From Bacillota bacterium (lineage in GTDB: Bacteria > Bacillota_A > Clostridia > Lachnospirales > Lachnospiraceae), in the NCBI GenBank assembly GCA_023443925.1, contig JAEZSL010000318.1:1-8689 (forward strand): a stretch of DNA of 8,689 bases. Reading direction: 5' to 3'. The translations under genes and the position numbers were made by a program. The notes under the pieces were generated by a model that was not told the DNA's origin, made no database searches, and worked only from the letters and a program-made list of their open reading frames with translations. Positions 1 to 6,886 of this stretch are shown one piece after another (the stretch's first letter is position 1; each line of letters begins with the position of its first letter).

Positions 1-744
1 AAGGACAGATTACAGCATGTCCGGGATATCGGTGTGGTATTTGGTCAGCGGTCTCAGTTATGGTGGGATGTGCCGGTTATTGATTCCTTTGAATTACTTA
101 GGGACATCTACAAGGTTTCGGAAAAAAGTTATAAGGAAAGCCTTGAGGAACTGGTTACCCTGCTGAATCTGGCGGAAATTATTAAAACCCCTGCCAGACA
201 ATTATCTTTAGGACAAAGGATGCGATGTGAAATTGCGGCATCCCTTCTTCATCATCCAAGTATTCTATTCTTAGACGAACCAACCATCGGTCTGGATGCC
301 GTATCCAAAATAGCCGTCAGAAATTTTATTCTGGATCTTAATAAAAGGCATAATACCACCGTTATTCTTACGACCCATGATATGCAGGATATTGAAGCAC
401 TGACAAAGCGCATCATACTAATCGGAAAAGGAAAGATTCTTATGGACGGGGATCTTACCAATATGAAGAAGCAGTTTGGAGGCTATAAAAAACTAAGTAT
501 TGAATATTCCGGCAGCCGAATTGCGTTAAGCGAAGGCATGCGCCTGGTTTCCGATGATTTTTCCCTGGATGATACGGGAGAGTCGGTAAGCGGACATGCC
601 GTTATTGAACTGGACTCGGACACCCTATCCGTCTCGGATGCCATAACAGCTCTGTCTAAAAAAATTGAATTAAAAGATATCTCTGTCTCCGGTTCTTCCA
701 TTGATGAAGTGGTGGTGGAACTTTATAAGCAGTATGAAATATAG
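1..744 (+). CDS. ABC-2 type exporter ATP-binding subunit (COG4586-like), 5' truncated by window edge
   Basis: ATPase that would power the two membrane proteins encoded directly downstream. The frame is open from base 1, so the gene starts outside the window. 247 codons are present; relatives run to about 320-330 residues, so roughly 80 N-terminal residues including Walker A are missing. Visible in order: a Q-loop region reading VVFGQRSQLWWD (bases 34-69), the ABC signature LSLGQ (202-216), Walker B ILFLDEP (262-282) with the following GLD D-loop, and the switch histidine in TTHD (His codon 376-378). After about base 480 comes a C-terminal extension without nucleotide-binding motifs, as in drug- and lantibiotic-type exporters. 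The GQRSQLWWD region and the pairing with two ABC2_membrane_6-like permeases point to the COG4586 group rather than the generic CcmA type. The GTG at 34 is internal, not the true start. Family is well supported; the substrate is unknown. Confidence 0.93.
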   Translation, partial: KDRLQHVRDIGVVFGQRSQLWWDVPVIDSFELLRDIYKVSEKSYKESLEELVTLLNLAEIIKTPARQLSLGQRMRCEIAASLLHHPSILFLDEPTIGLDAVSKIAVRNFILDLNKRHNTTVILTTHDMQDIEALTKRIILIGKGKILMDGDLTNMKKQFGGYKKLSIEYSGSRIALSEGMRLVSDDFSLDDTGESVSGHAVIELDSDTLSVSDAITALSKKIELKDISVSGSSIDEVVVELYKQYEI

Positions 745-755
745 GAGGCAGCAAA

Positions 756-1559
756 ATGAATAAATATCTGTCATTTTTCCGACTCCGGTTTTTATACGGA
801 CTCCAGTACCGGGCTGCCGCCCTGGCGGGAATTGCCACCCAGTTTACCTGGGGTGCCCTGGAACTGTTAATGTTCAACTCATTTTATGCCGCGGACCCGG
901 GCGCTTTTCCCATGTCTTTTTCTGCCTTAAGCACCTACATCTGGATGCAGCAGGCATTTTTGGCCTTGTATATGACCTGGTTTCTGGAAAATGAAATCTT
1001 TGAATTGATTCAAAATGGCAATATAGCTTATGAACTCTGCCGTCCTATTAATATTTATGATATGTGGTTTACCAGAAGTATGGCGGTAAGACTTTCCAGA
1101 GCAGTTTTAAGGTGTATGCCGATTCTTATTTTTGCGGTGTTTCTGCCAAAACCTTACGGACTTAGCCTGCCGGAGGATGCCGCGGCGTTTGTGTGGTTTT
1201 TAATTACCATGGTACTGGCTTTTCTGGTTGTAGTGGCTTTTTGTATGCTGGTTTATATCGTTACTTTTTATACTTTATCTCCCATGGGAATACGCCTTGT
1301 ATCGGTGGCGGCGGTAGAATTTTTATCCGGTGCCGTAGTACCCTTACCCTTTTTACCGGAGAAAGTACAGCGTATCTTGGAATTGCTGCCCTTTGCTTCC
1401 ATGCAGAACGTTCCTTTAAGAACCTACAGCGGGGACCTAAGCGGCATGGTGCTGTACAAAGCGGTTATACTTCAGGTGGTCTGGGCCTTTATTCTGATCC
1501 TGTCAGGAAAGGTACTGATGAAAAAGGCACTGAAAAAAGTAGTAGTACAGGGGGGTTAA
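756..1559 (+). CDS. ABC-2 type exporter permease subunit (COG4587-like)
   Basis: Integral membrane subunit, 267 residues, probably one half of a heterodimeric permease with the next gene. The ATG is preceded by AGGAGG at 743-748, which overlaps the stop of the ATPase gene; the gap is 11 bp, so the genes are co-transcribed and probably translationally linked. Hydrophobic segments lie at about residues 16-44, 65-83, 115-132, 146-175, 183-203 and 235-255, consistent with six membrane spans. The segment ELIQNGNIAYELCRPIN (about 82-98) matches the cytosolic coupling region seen in this family (G-x-(I/L)-x-x-x-L-x-R-P), and LPFASMQNVPLRTYSG near residue 213 matches the conserved stretch before the last span. 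From memory this belongs to the ABC2_membrane_6 type (PF06182). No substrate can be inferred. Confidence 0.9.
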   Translation: MNKYLSFFRLRFLYGLQYRAAALAGIATQFTWGALELLMFNSFYAADPGAFPMSFSALSTYIWMQQAFLALYMTWFLENEIFELIQNGNIAYELCRPINIYDMWFTRSMAVRLSRAVLRCMPILIFAVFLPKPYGLSLPEDAAAFVWFLITMVLAFLVVVAFCMLVYIVTFYTLSPMGIRLVSVAAVEFLSGAVVPLPFLPEKVQRILELLPFASMQNVPLRTYSGDLSGMVLYKAVILQVVWAFILILSGKVLMKKALKKVVVQGG

Positions 1560-1562
1560 GGT

Positions 1563-2339
1563 ATGAAATTATATTTAAAGTTTTTTTCCATACATTTAAA
1601 AAGTGTATTTCAATATAAGATGTCCTTTCTGCTTACCACTCTGGGACAGTTTTTAGTATCCTTTAATGTATTTCTGGGGGTTTACTTTATGTTCCAACGG
1701 TTTAATAAGGTGATGGGCTTTAGTTACAGTGAAATTTTACTGTGTTTTTCCGTTGTTCTAATTGAATTCGCCCTGGCAGAGTGTTTTGCCCGGGGATTTG
1801 ACACCTTTGCAACAACCATAAGTAACGGGGAATTCGACCGTATTATGGTGCGGCCCAGAATTGAGATATTTCAGGTACTGGGCAGCAAGATTGAATTTTC
1901 AAGAATCGGACGTTTACTGCAGGCTCTGCTTATGTTTTGGTACGGCGTAACAAAAAGCGGCATTGTCTGGAGTGCGGACAAAGTCGTTACGGTTATCTTC
2001 ATGATTCTTGGGGGGACCGCCGTATTTACCGGGATTTTTATTATCTATGCGGCTTTTTGCTTCTTTACCATTGAAGGACTGGAGTTTATGAATATTTTAA
2101 CTGACGGGGCCAGGGAATTCGGGCGGTATCCCGTAAGCATCTATGGGAAAAGGGTTTTACAGATTTGTACCTTTATCGTACCCTACGCGCTGGTTCAGTA
2201 TTATCCGCTGCTTTATATACTGGAGCGGCGGCAGAATCCGGTATTTATTCTGCTGCCGTTACTTGCCTGTCTTTTTATAATTCCCTGTTACCTGTTTTGG
2301 AAGTTTGGTATACGGCATTATAAATCAATCGGTTCCTAA
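1563..2339 (+). CDS. ABC-2 type exporter permease subunit (COG3694-like)
   Basis: Second permease subunit, 258 residues, starting 3 bp after the stop of the first, with a G-rich/AAGG ribosome binding region inside the end of the previous gene. It is a distant relative of its neighbour: the coupling segment ISNGEFDRIMVRPR (about residues 86-99) sits where the first permease has IQNGNIAYELCRP, and the spans are similarly arranged (about 22-46, 56-78, 117-133, 139-169, 205-220 and 228-247). Two non-identical permeases plus one ATPase is the usual make-up of COG4586/4587/3694 exporters, whose cargo is generally unknown. The gene ends the operon: the next gene is 108 bp away with its own promoter. 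A short imperfect hairpin spans the stop codon (2330-2345), but it has no T tract. Confidence 0.9.
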   Translation: MKLYLKFFSIHLKSVFQYKMSFLLTTLGQFLVSFNVFLGVYFMFQRFNKVMGFSYSEILLCFSVVLIEFALAECFARGFDTFATTISNGEFDRIMVRPRIEIFQVLGSKIEFSRIGRLLQALLMFWYGVTKSGIVWSADKVVTVIFMILGGTAVFTGIFIIYAAFCFFTIEGLEFMNILTDGAREFGRYPVSIYGKRVLQICTFIVPYALVQYYPLLYILERRQNPVFILLPLLACLFIIPCYLFWKFGIRHYKSIGS

Positions 2340-2377
2340 GAGCCGGCGGCACGAAACATTTCTCTTGTCTCCTTTGC

Positions 2378-2406
2378 TTGACAGTAGTCGTGCAATGTGA
2401 TATGCT
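2378..2406 (+). promoter_or_regulatory. Sigma-A promoter of the BlaI-like/M56 operon (extended -10)
   Basis: A perfect -35 box TTGACA lies at 2378-2383, followed by exactly 17 bp and a -10 box TATGCT at 2401-2406. TG at 2398-2399 gives the extended -10 pattern TGnTATGCT. Transcription would start near 2413, leaving a leader of about 35 nt before the ATG at 2448. So strong a core promoter with operators on both sides (next entry) is typical of a tightly repressed, inducible gene. This is a sequence match; the start site was not measured. Confidence 0.82.
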
Positions 2407-2435
2407 ATTCAAAATGAACGACAAACGTCGTGCAA
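2378..2435 (+). promoter_or_regulatory. Pair of 18-bp candidate BlaI-type operators, 40 bp apart
   Basis: Site 1 (2378-2395) and site 2 (2418-2435) agree at 13 of 18 positions, including GACA and the identical 9-mer GTCGTGCAA (2387-2395 and 2427-2435). Each has dyad symmetry: site 2 reads ACGAC-AAAC-GTCGT (2418-2431), and site 1 has the weaker GAC-AGTA-GTC core. Site 1 overlaps the -35 box and the spacer; site 2 sits just after the predicted start and ends at the AAGGAG ribosome binding site. The repeat distance of 40 bp is close to four DNA turns, so both sites would face the same side. BlaI/MecI repressors bind short ACA/TGT-type dyads over their own promoters, so binding by the product of the next gene is a reasonable inference, not shown here. 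Confidence 0.68.
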
Positions 2436-2447
2436 AGGAGAATTGGG

Positions 2448-2831
2448 ATGGCAAACGATAATAATACGCTTGGAAAAAGTGAATGGTACATTATGGAGAA
2501 GCTTTGGGAAACCGCCCCTCGTACTTATGTGCAGCTCTGCCAGGAATTAAAGGAGAATCCAGGGTGGAGCCGCAGTACAGTACAAACCATGCTGGAGCGC
2601 ATGACGTTAAAAGGTATCCTTCGGTATGAGGTGGTCGGCCGGGCAAAACACTATTATCCCACGGTTGCGCGGGATGATGCTGCGGTAAGCGAAACACGCT
2701 CTCTGCTGGACCGGGCTTTCGAAGGTTCTGCCAGCTTGATGATGAGCGCACTGGTACGCAAAAAACAGCTTACCCAAGAAGAGATCGGGGAACTCTACGC
2801 CATTTTACAGGAAGCAGAGGTAGATAAATGA
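2448..2831 (+). CDS. BlaI/MecI/CopY-family transcriptional repressor
   Basis: Winged-helix DNA-binding repressor that normally works with a BlaR1/MecR1-type peptidase, which is the next gene. The ATG at 2448 was chosen because AAGGAG lies at 2435-2440 with 7 bp spacing, giving 127 residues, the normal family length. An in-frame GTG at 2430 would place its start inside the operator and ahead of this ribosome binding site. Visible family features are SEWYIMEKLWE (11-21), the recognition-helix region GWSRSTVQTMLERMTLKG (39-56), a wing with YEVVGRAKHYYP (60-71), and the C-terminal dimerisation part FEGSASLMMSAL...LTQEEIGELYAIL (91-120). BlaI and MecI are cleaved between Asn101 and Phe102; here the aligned residues are Ala101-Leu102. 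The stop overlaps the next start (ATGA, 2828-2831). Autoregulation through the upstream operator pair is inferred. Copper-responsive CopY is a less likely reading, since no C-terminal CxC motif is present. Confidence 0.93.
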   Translation: MANDNNTLGKSEWYIMEKLWETAPRTYVQLCQELKENPGWSRSTVQTMLERMTLKGILRYEVVGRAKHYYPTVARDDAAVSETRSLLDRAFEGSASLMMSALVRKKQLTQEEIGELYAILQEAEVDK

Positions 2832-4864
2832 CAGAAACCGTTATAACATCGTCCGCCCTGATTCTGATTATTACGGCATTGCGGTATCTGCTCCGGGGCA
2901 AAATTTCCTCAAGGCTGCAATATGCCTTTTGGCTATTGGTGGCAATCCGGCTGTTGCTGCCATTTTCACTGTTTGAAAGCCCTGCCAGTATTATGAATGT
3001 CATACCAGGGATTCAAAACGATTATTCGGCAGTTAGGCAACCGGTCGATTCGGTAAGTTCCAGTAATACTGTGCTGCAGTCCTATGATTCCCCGTCACTT
3101 CAAAGCAGCCAGGAGATATCCGGAAGTTTAGCTGGTACAAAAAAGACAACTAATGGGGAAACCATGGCAAGCTTCATCTGGCTTAGCGGCTTGATTCTCA
3201 GCGGAGCATTCTTTGCGGCTTCCAACATACGTCTGGGCCGGAAGCTTAGGCGAATCAGAAAGCACATAGAAGTTTCACAGTGCCCCTTGCCTGTTTATAT
3301 AGCGGAAGGGCTGCCCTCCCCCTGTCTGTACGGAATCAGAAAGCCGGCCGTTTATGTCACACCGGAAAGCCTTTCTGGCGAAAAGAGAACAGAATATGTG
3401 GTCGCACATGAACTGACACATTACTGTCAGAAGGATCACATCTGGTCTTTTATTCGTATCCTCTGCTTATGCATCCACTGGTTCAATCCCCTGGTGTGGA
3501 TGGCAGTGGTGTTATCCCGCAGGGATAGCGAGCTGGCCTGTGATGAGAGAACACTCCGCAGAATTGGTCCTGAAAACCGCATAGAGTACGGCAGGACGCT
3601 GATCGAAATGATGACTTCACCTTCGAAGATTTCTGACTTATTCTACTGTACAACTACCATGACCGGCGGCAAAAGGGAAATGGCAGAGCGCATCAGGCGC
3701 ATTGCCAAACAGCCGAAAACGCTTACCATAACGCTTGCGGTTGCCGTGCTTGCTGCCGCAGCGGCAATTGCACTTACCTTTGGGAGCGCTGCTGCAAGGC
3801 GGGTTCCTGTTACGCTGCCAGATGACAGCAAGGGAGGGTCTATAACTACACAAGAATTGTGGGAGGCTCGAACTCCCTATGTGGGAGATAATTCTGCAGT
3901 CGGTACGCTGCTTGGACTGTTAACGCCTCCGGAGGGACTGCGGCAGGATAGCTTTGCCTTACGCACCGCCGGCAAGGAACGCGGCATAGAGTGGATTCTT
4001 CAGGGGGACGATACGGCTTCCTATGAGGGGAGTTCGCTTCATCTAAATGCCTTGCTTCTCTTTGCTTTGGTTGATAATTTACAGGATGTTTATGTAACAA
4101 TGAAAGATCCCAGGCAAGATGAAACAGTTTTTCATTATGACCGCCCATGGGCCGATGAAGCGGTAGGCTGTGATGTGCGGGAGTATGCAAAAAGCCCGGA
4201 AAAACTAAAGGATCTGCTTGATGTTTATGGTAATGAATATGCTTTTGCTCAGTACAGCATTGCCAAGCTGGGAGAAAACGGAAAGGTTCTGGAGGGTGCT
4301 TTCGTGGTAAATCAATCACTTGCCCTGGCTATTATTAATGATGTCAGGGTAAAGTCTGCTGCTTGGGAGGGGGTTGATATCACGACACAAAAGGAATGTT
4401 ATCTCATCCGTCAGATTTTTCCGGAAGCCCTTGAAACTCATGATTTTTATGCCTATTTGCGGGAAGACGGTACAGCTGTTTTACAGTCCGGTAAGAATGG
4501 GATTTACAGCGTGCTTTCATCAGAGCTTTATTCGGAATTGGTGAAAGCCGTGGAGACACTGGCAAAGGATGGTTGGCGTGAAAACAAGTATACAAAAGGG
4601 GTTCCTCGTCCGGATTTCGATAACCTGGTATGGATGGCGCCGGATGATGAGAATGGGTACTGTGTCGCTTTTTATCAGGAGGTTAGCCAAGAGCAGATCA
4701 AACAGTATGTTAAGACACTGGAGGAGGATGGCTGGAAGACAATACAGGATTTATATGAACATCCTAAATTAGGAGGTCGTTACCAAAAAGGCAGTCACAC
4801 CATCAGTCTCCAGTTTTATGATAAACAAGAAGTTGTCCTGTATTTTTCCTTAGATCAAGATTGA
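2828..4864 (+). CDS. BlaR1/MecR1-like M56 membrane zinc peptidase with non-PBP (DUF4825-like) sensor domain
   Basis: Signal-transducing membrane protease, 678 residues, translationally coupled to the repressor by an ATGA overlap. Layout: TM1 about 6-24, TM2 about 31-50, a Ser-rich outer loop of about 60 residues, TM3 about 114-134, a cytosolic M56 peptidase domain, TM4 about 298-320 (Ala-rich), then a 350-residue outer part. The zinc site is clear: HELTH at 194-198 (both His and Glu195), with the downstream ESLACDE-like helix reading SELACDER (234-241), whose Glu residues supply the third ligand in this family. In BlaR1 and MecR1 the outer part is a penicillin-binding domain with SxxK, SxN and KTG. 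Here the set is absent; a lone SIAK at 477-480 is probably chance. Instead, residues about 343-432 (LWEARTPYVGDNSAVG onward) resemble DUF4825, and the last part (about 595-678) looks like a separate small alpha/beta domain. Expected role: sense an outside signal and inactivate the repressor. The signal is unknown. Peptidase family is very secure; domain names come from memory. Confidence 0.92.
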   Translation: MTETVITSSALILIITALRYLLRGKISSRLQYAFWLLVAIRLLLPFSLFESPASIMNVIPGIQNDYSAVRQPVDSVSSSNTVLQSYDSPSLQSSQEISGSLAGTKKTTNGETMASFIWLSGLILSGAFFAASNIRLGRKLRRIRKHIEVSQCPLPVYIAEGLPSPCLYGIRKPAVYVTPESLSGEKRTEYVVAHELTHYCQKDHIWSFIRILCLCIHWFNPLVWMAVVLSRRDSELACDERTLRRIGPENRIEYGRTLIEMMTSPSKISDLFYCTTTMTGGKREMAERIRRIAKQPKTLTITLAVAVLAAAAAIALTFGSAAARRVPVTLPDDSKGGSITTQELWEARTPYVGDNSAVGTLLGLLTPPEGLRQDSFALRTAGKERGIEWILQGDDTASYEGSSLHLNALLLFALVDNLQDVYVTMKDPRQDETVFHYDRPWADEAVGCDVREYAKSPEKLKDLLDVYGNEYAFAQYSIAKLGENGKVLEGAFVVNQSLALAIINDVRVKSAAWEGVDITTQKECYLIRQIFPEALETHDFYAYLREDGTAVLQSGKNGIYSVLSSELYSELVKAVETLAKDGWRENKYTKGVPRPDFDNLVWMAPDDENGYCVAFYQEVSQEQIKQYVKTLEEDGWKTIQDLYEHPKLGGRYQKGSHTISLQFYDKQEVVLYFSLDQD

Positions 4865-4907
4865 GTCGTGCCTTACTCCGGCAGCTCACCAATATGAACG
4901 CTGATAG

Positions 4908-4962
4908 AAAACCCGTGAGAACCTACATTTAATGCGCAAATAGTAGGGACTCACGGGTTTTT
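4908..4962. terminator. Bidirectional rho-independent terminator between convergent genes
   Basis: Long hairpin: outer arms AAAACCCGTGAG (4908-4919) and CTCACGGGTTTT (4950-4961) pair perfectly over 12 bp. A 2x2 internal loop (AA/GA) follows, then inner arms CCTAC (4922-4926) and GTAGG (4943-4947). A run of five T (4958-4962) serves the + strand, and the A tract on the left gives TTTT for the - strand. It sits 43 bp after the peptidase stop and 14 bp after the stop of the oppositely oriented DUF885 gene, so it can end both transcripts. Confidence 0.92.
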
Positions 4963-4976
4963 AGCAGTAAGCAGTC

Positions 4977-6743
4977 TTAATTTGAATTCTTTACGGCCTG
5001 CTGCTCCTCTTTGATCCAGTTATCCATCCGGCCTGCAATAATGTCAAACTGGGCAGGGCCGATATCCAGTAAAAACTTATGGAAATCTTTTAGAACAAAG
5101 TTGTTTCCAAGGGATTTTTCCGCCGTATCCCTTAGATTCATAAACTCCAGGTATCCGATACCATATTGGGGATACAGGGCAGGTTCCTCGATCATGGTGT
5201 TATATAACAGTTCTATGGTATTGGGATCTGTTATATAGTTTTTTAAGTAGCCGGCAGTATCTGCAAGGCTCCAGCCGTCATAATGGATTCCCATATCGAG
5301 CCGGCAGTATAAAGCCATATTGGCTGCCATATTAGCTTCCAGAAAATCCGCCACATCTTCACTGAAACCGGCCAGATGGTAAGAATAATATTCCACATAG
5401 GTAGCCCAGCCTTCGGCATATCCTCCGAAGTTCAGCAGATTTCTGATGGCCGGCGGGTTTAAGCTCCGGAAGTACACCGACTGGTACAGGTGGCCGGGGT
5501 AACCTTCATGAGCAATTGTGGTAAAGATCTGGGACAGATCGTAATCCGGATTTTCATTAATATAGATTATGTTATTATCATAACTGTCCAGGGGAGGTAT
5601 TAAATACATAGCCGGACTTAAATGATCTTCAAGGGATTTATCCACGTATTTTATGGAGTATTTTACATCAGGGCAGGGCGGGAAATCTTTTTTTATAGCA
5701 CCTTTTAAGTACTTGATGATCTTGGAAGGGTCGGTCAGGGAATAGTTTAGGGACATTACCTTATCATAAACACCCGGATTTTTCCCTATTATAGTGCTTA
5801 ACTTAAGCATATTGGAACTTAAGGAATTCTCAAGCATGGCTTTTAGCTCAGGAATTGACCGGGAAGATCCGGTATTGGTTTTCAGCAGGTATTCATAATA
5901 TTCTTTTCCTTTTTCATAATGGCTTAAGCCTTCCTTGTTCGTACCGGTCCCTTTTAAACTGGTCAGGGTATCGACTAAGAGTTCATAGGCAGGTATAACG
6001 GAATTCAGGACGGCATCCTTGTTTTCCGCTTTATAAGACTTGATTTCTTCTTTTGTTAAACCTTTGAAGTTGGAAACTCTTTCATTAAAAATACTTATGA
6101 GGTAATTCTTATCTTTGTCTTTAATAAACTCATTACACTGGTCAATGATACTGTCCGCCACATCGTCATTCATAAATAATCCGGCAGCAGATTTATCTTT
6201 TTCGAATTCACAGATTTCCTTAAAATAATCATAGACCTGAGGGAGGAGTTTTAAATAGCTTACGATGTCTTCTTTTTTATTAAAATTATATTCGGCTAAA
6301 AGAACGGGAAGCTGTGCCTGTATTCCGGTGGTTGGCCCCAGCCCTTCGCTGTAATAGATGAAGTCCCCCTGGGAAGCTTCCAGCTCCAGATCTTTTTTTA
6401 AAATATCATAAGTTAATTTCTGATCCTCCGTCAGGGAATTGTAATCATATTGTTTTAGTGTTGCTAAATAGTTTTCAGAAGCTGCTAACGCTTTTTCAAC
6501 ATGTTCTTTCGAGTAGTGGCCGAAAGTTATTTCCGGGTTGGTAATCCCATAGTTTTCGGGATTAGCCAGGGAATAATTCAGGGTAATGGTATCTCTTTGT
6601 ACCTCTGTTGTAAATACGCGGTCTAAAAAAGTATTAAAATCTTCTGTCGGAGTAGTTTTGCTGCTTAAGGAACAACCGAAAGTGCTTATTAAAAGCAGGA
6701 GCAGCATCAGAAGGAATAACAGGTATTTTTTCTTCCTTTTCAT
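4977..6743 (-). CDS. DUF885-family lipoprotein, putative zinc metallopeptidase
   Basis: 588 residues, predicted to be exported and lipid-anchored on the outside of the membrane. The N terminus is a lipoprotein signal: MKRKKK, a Leu-rich core (7-19), then STFGC with Cys24 as the modified residue. The -3 and -2 positions (Thr, Phe) are not the preferred Leu-Ala/Ser. The body matches DUF885 (PF05960): the zincin-like motif HEGYPGH at 412-418, then YAEGWATYVEYY, where Glu444 is the likely third zinc ligand. The family is usually about 550-600 residues, so this copy is complete. Known members are mostly uncharacterised and treated as probable peptidases or carboxypeptidases; the substrate is unknown. 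The ATG is preceded (reading the - strand) by GAAAGG about 12 bp upstream, a somewhat long spacing. The AEC transporter gene lies 143 bp upstream on the same strand, with no clear terminator between, so read-through is possible; I see no convincing promoter of its own in the gap. Confidence 0.9.
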   Translation of the reverse strand: MKRKKKYLLFLLMLLLLLISTFGCSLSSKTTPTEDFNTFLDRVFTTEVQRDTITLNYSLANPENYGITNPEITFGHYSKEHVEKALAASENYLATLKQYDYNSLTEDQKLTYDILKKDLELEASQGDFIYYSEGLGPTTGIQAQLPVLLAEYNFNKKEDIVSYLKLLPQVYDYFKEICEFEKDKSAAGLFMNDDVADSIIDQCNEFIKDKDKNYLISIFNERVSNFKGLTKEEIKSYKAENKDAVLNSVIPAYELLVDTLTSLKGTGTNKEGLSHYEKGKEYYEYLLKTNTGSSRSIPELKAMLENSLSSNMLKLSTIIGKNPGVYDKVMSLNYSLTDPSKIIKYLKGAIKKDFPPCPDVKYSIKYVDKSLEDHLSPAMYLIPPLDSYDNNIIYINENPDYDLSQIFTTIAHEGYPGHLYQSVYFRSLNPPAIRNLLNFGGYAEGWATYVEYYSYHLAGFSEDVADFLEANMAANMALYCRLDMGIHYDGWSLADTAGYLKNYITDPNTIELLYNTMIEEPALYPQYGIGYLEFMNLRDTAEKSLGNNFVLKDFHKFLLDIGPAQFDIIAGRMDNWIKEEQQAVKNSN

Positions 6744-6886
6744 AATTAAACCAAACCTTTCTTTTGAATCCGTATCGTAAATCCGGTTTATTTCCTTTTG
6801 GTATCTTTTCTATTTATTAAACTTATGATACAACTACAAAAACAATTCATTATTAACGCTTTTATTTTTACCGCCGGGGCATATAT

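Noticed and set aside
1193..1618. 141-codon open frame on the + strand
   Set aside because: Out-of-frame reading across the junction of the two permease genes, both of which match their family over their full length.
2330..2345. Terminator for the ABC exporter operon (CGGTTC-CTAA-GAGCCG)
   Set aside because: A short stem with a wobble pair that overlaps the stop codon and has no T tract after it; too weak to call.
2430..2447. GTG at 2430 as an upstream start for the repressor
   Set aside because: It would place coding sequence over the second operator and the AAGGAG site; the ATG at 2448 has correct spacing and gives the normal family length.
4256..4267. SIAK (residues 477-480) as the active-site SxxK of a penicillin-binding sensor
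   Set aside because: No SxN or KTG motif at the expected distances, and the surrounding residues do not look like a transpeptidase fold.
3846..4319. 157-codon open frame on the - strand
   Set aside because: It lies wholly within the M56 peptidase gene, antisense to its coding frame; the translation is His/Pro-rich with no recognisable family.
4865..4871. Third copy of the GTCGTGC operator half-site after the peptidase stop
   Set aside because: Only a 7-base match, no GACA or ACGAC partner at the correct spacing, and not near a promoter; likely chance.
6744..6886. Own promoter or AEC terminator in the gap before the DUF885 gene
   Set aside because: AT-rich, but no -35/-10 pair with good spacing (best is TTGTAG with a poor -10) and no hairpin with a T tract. 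The GC-rich patch CCGCCGGGGC at 6871-6880 does not form a clear stem.
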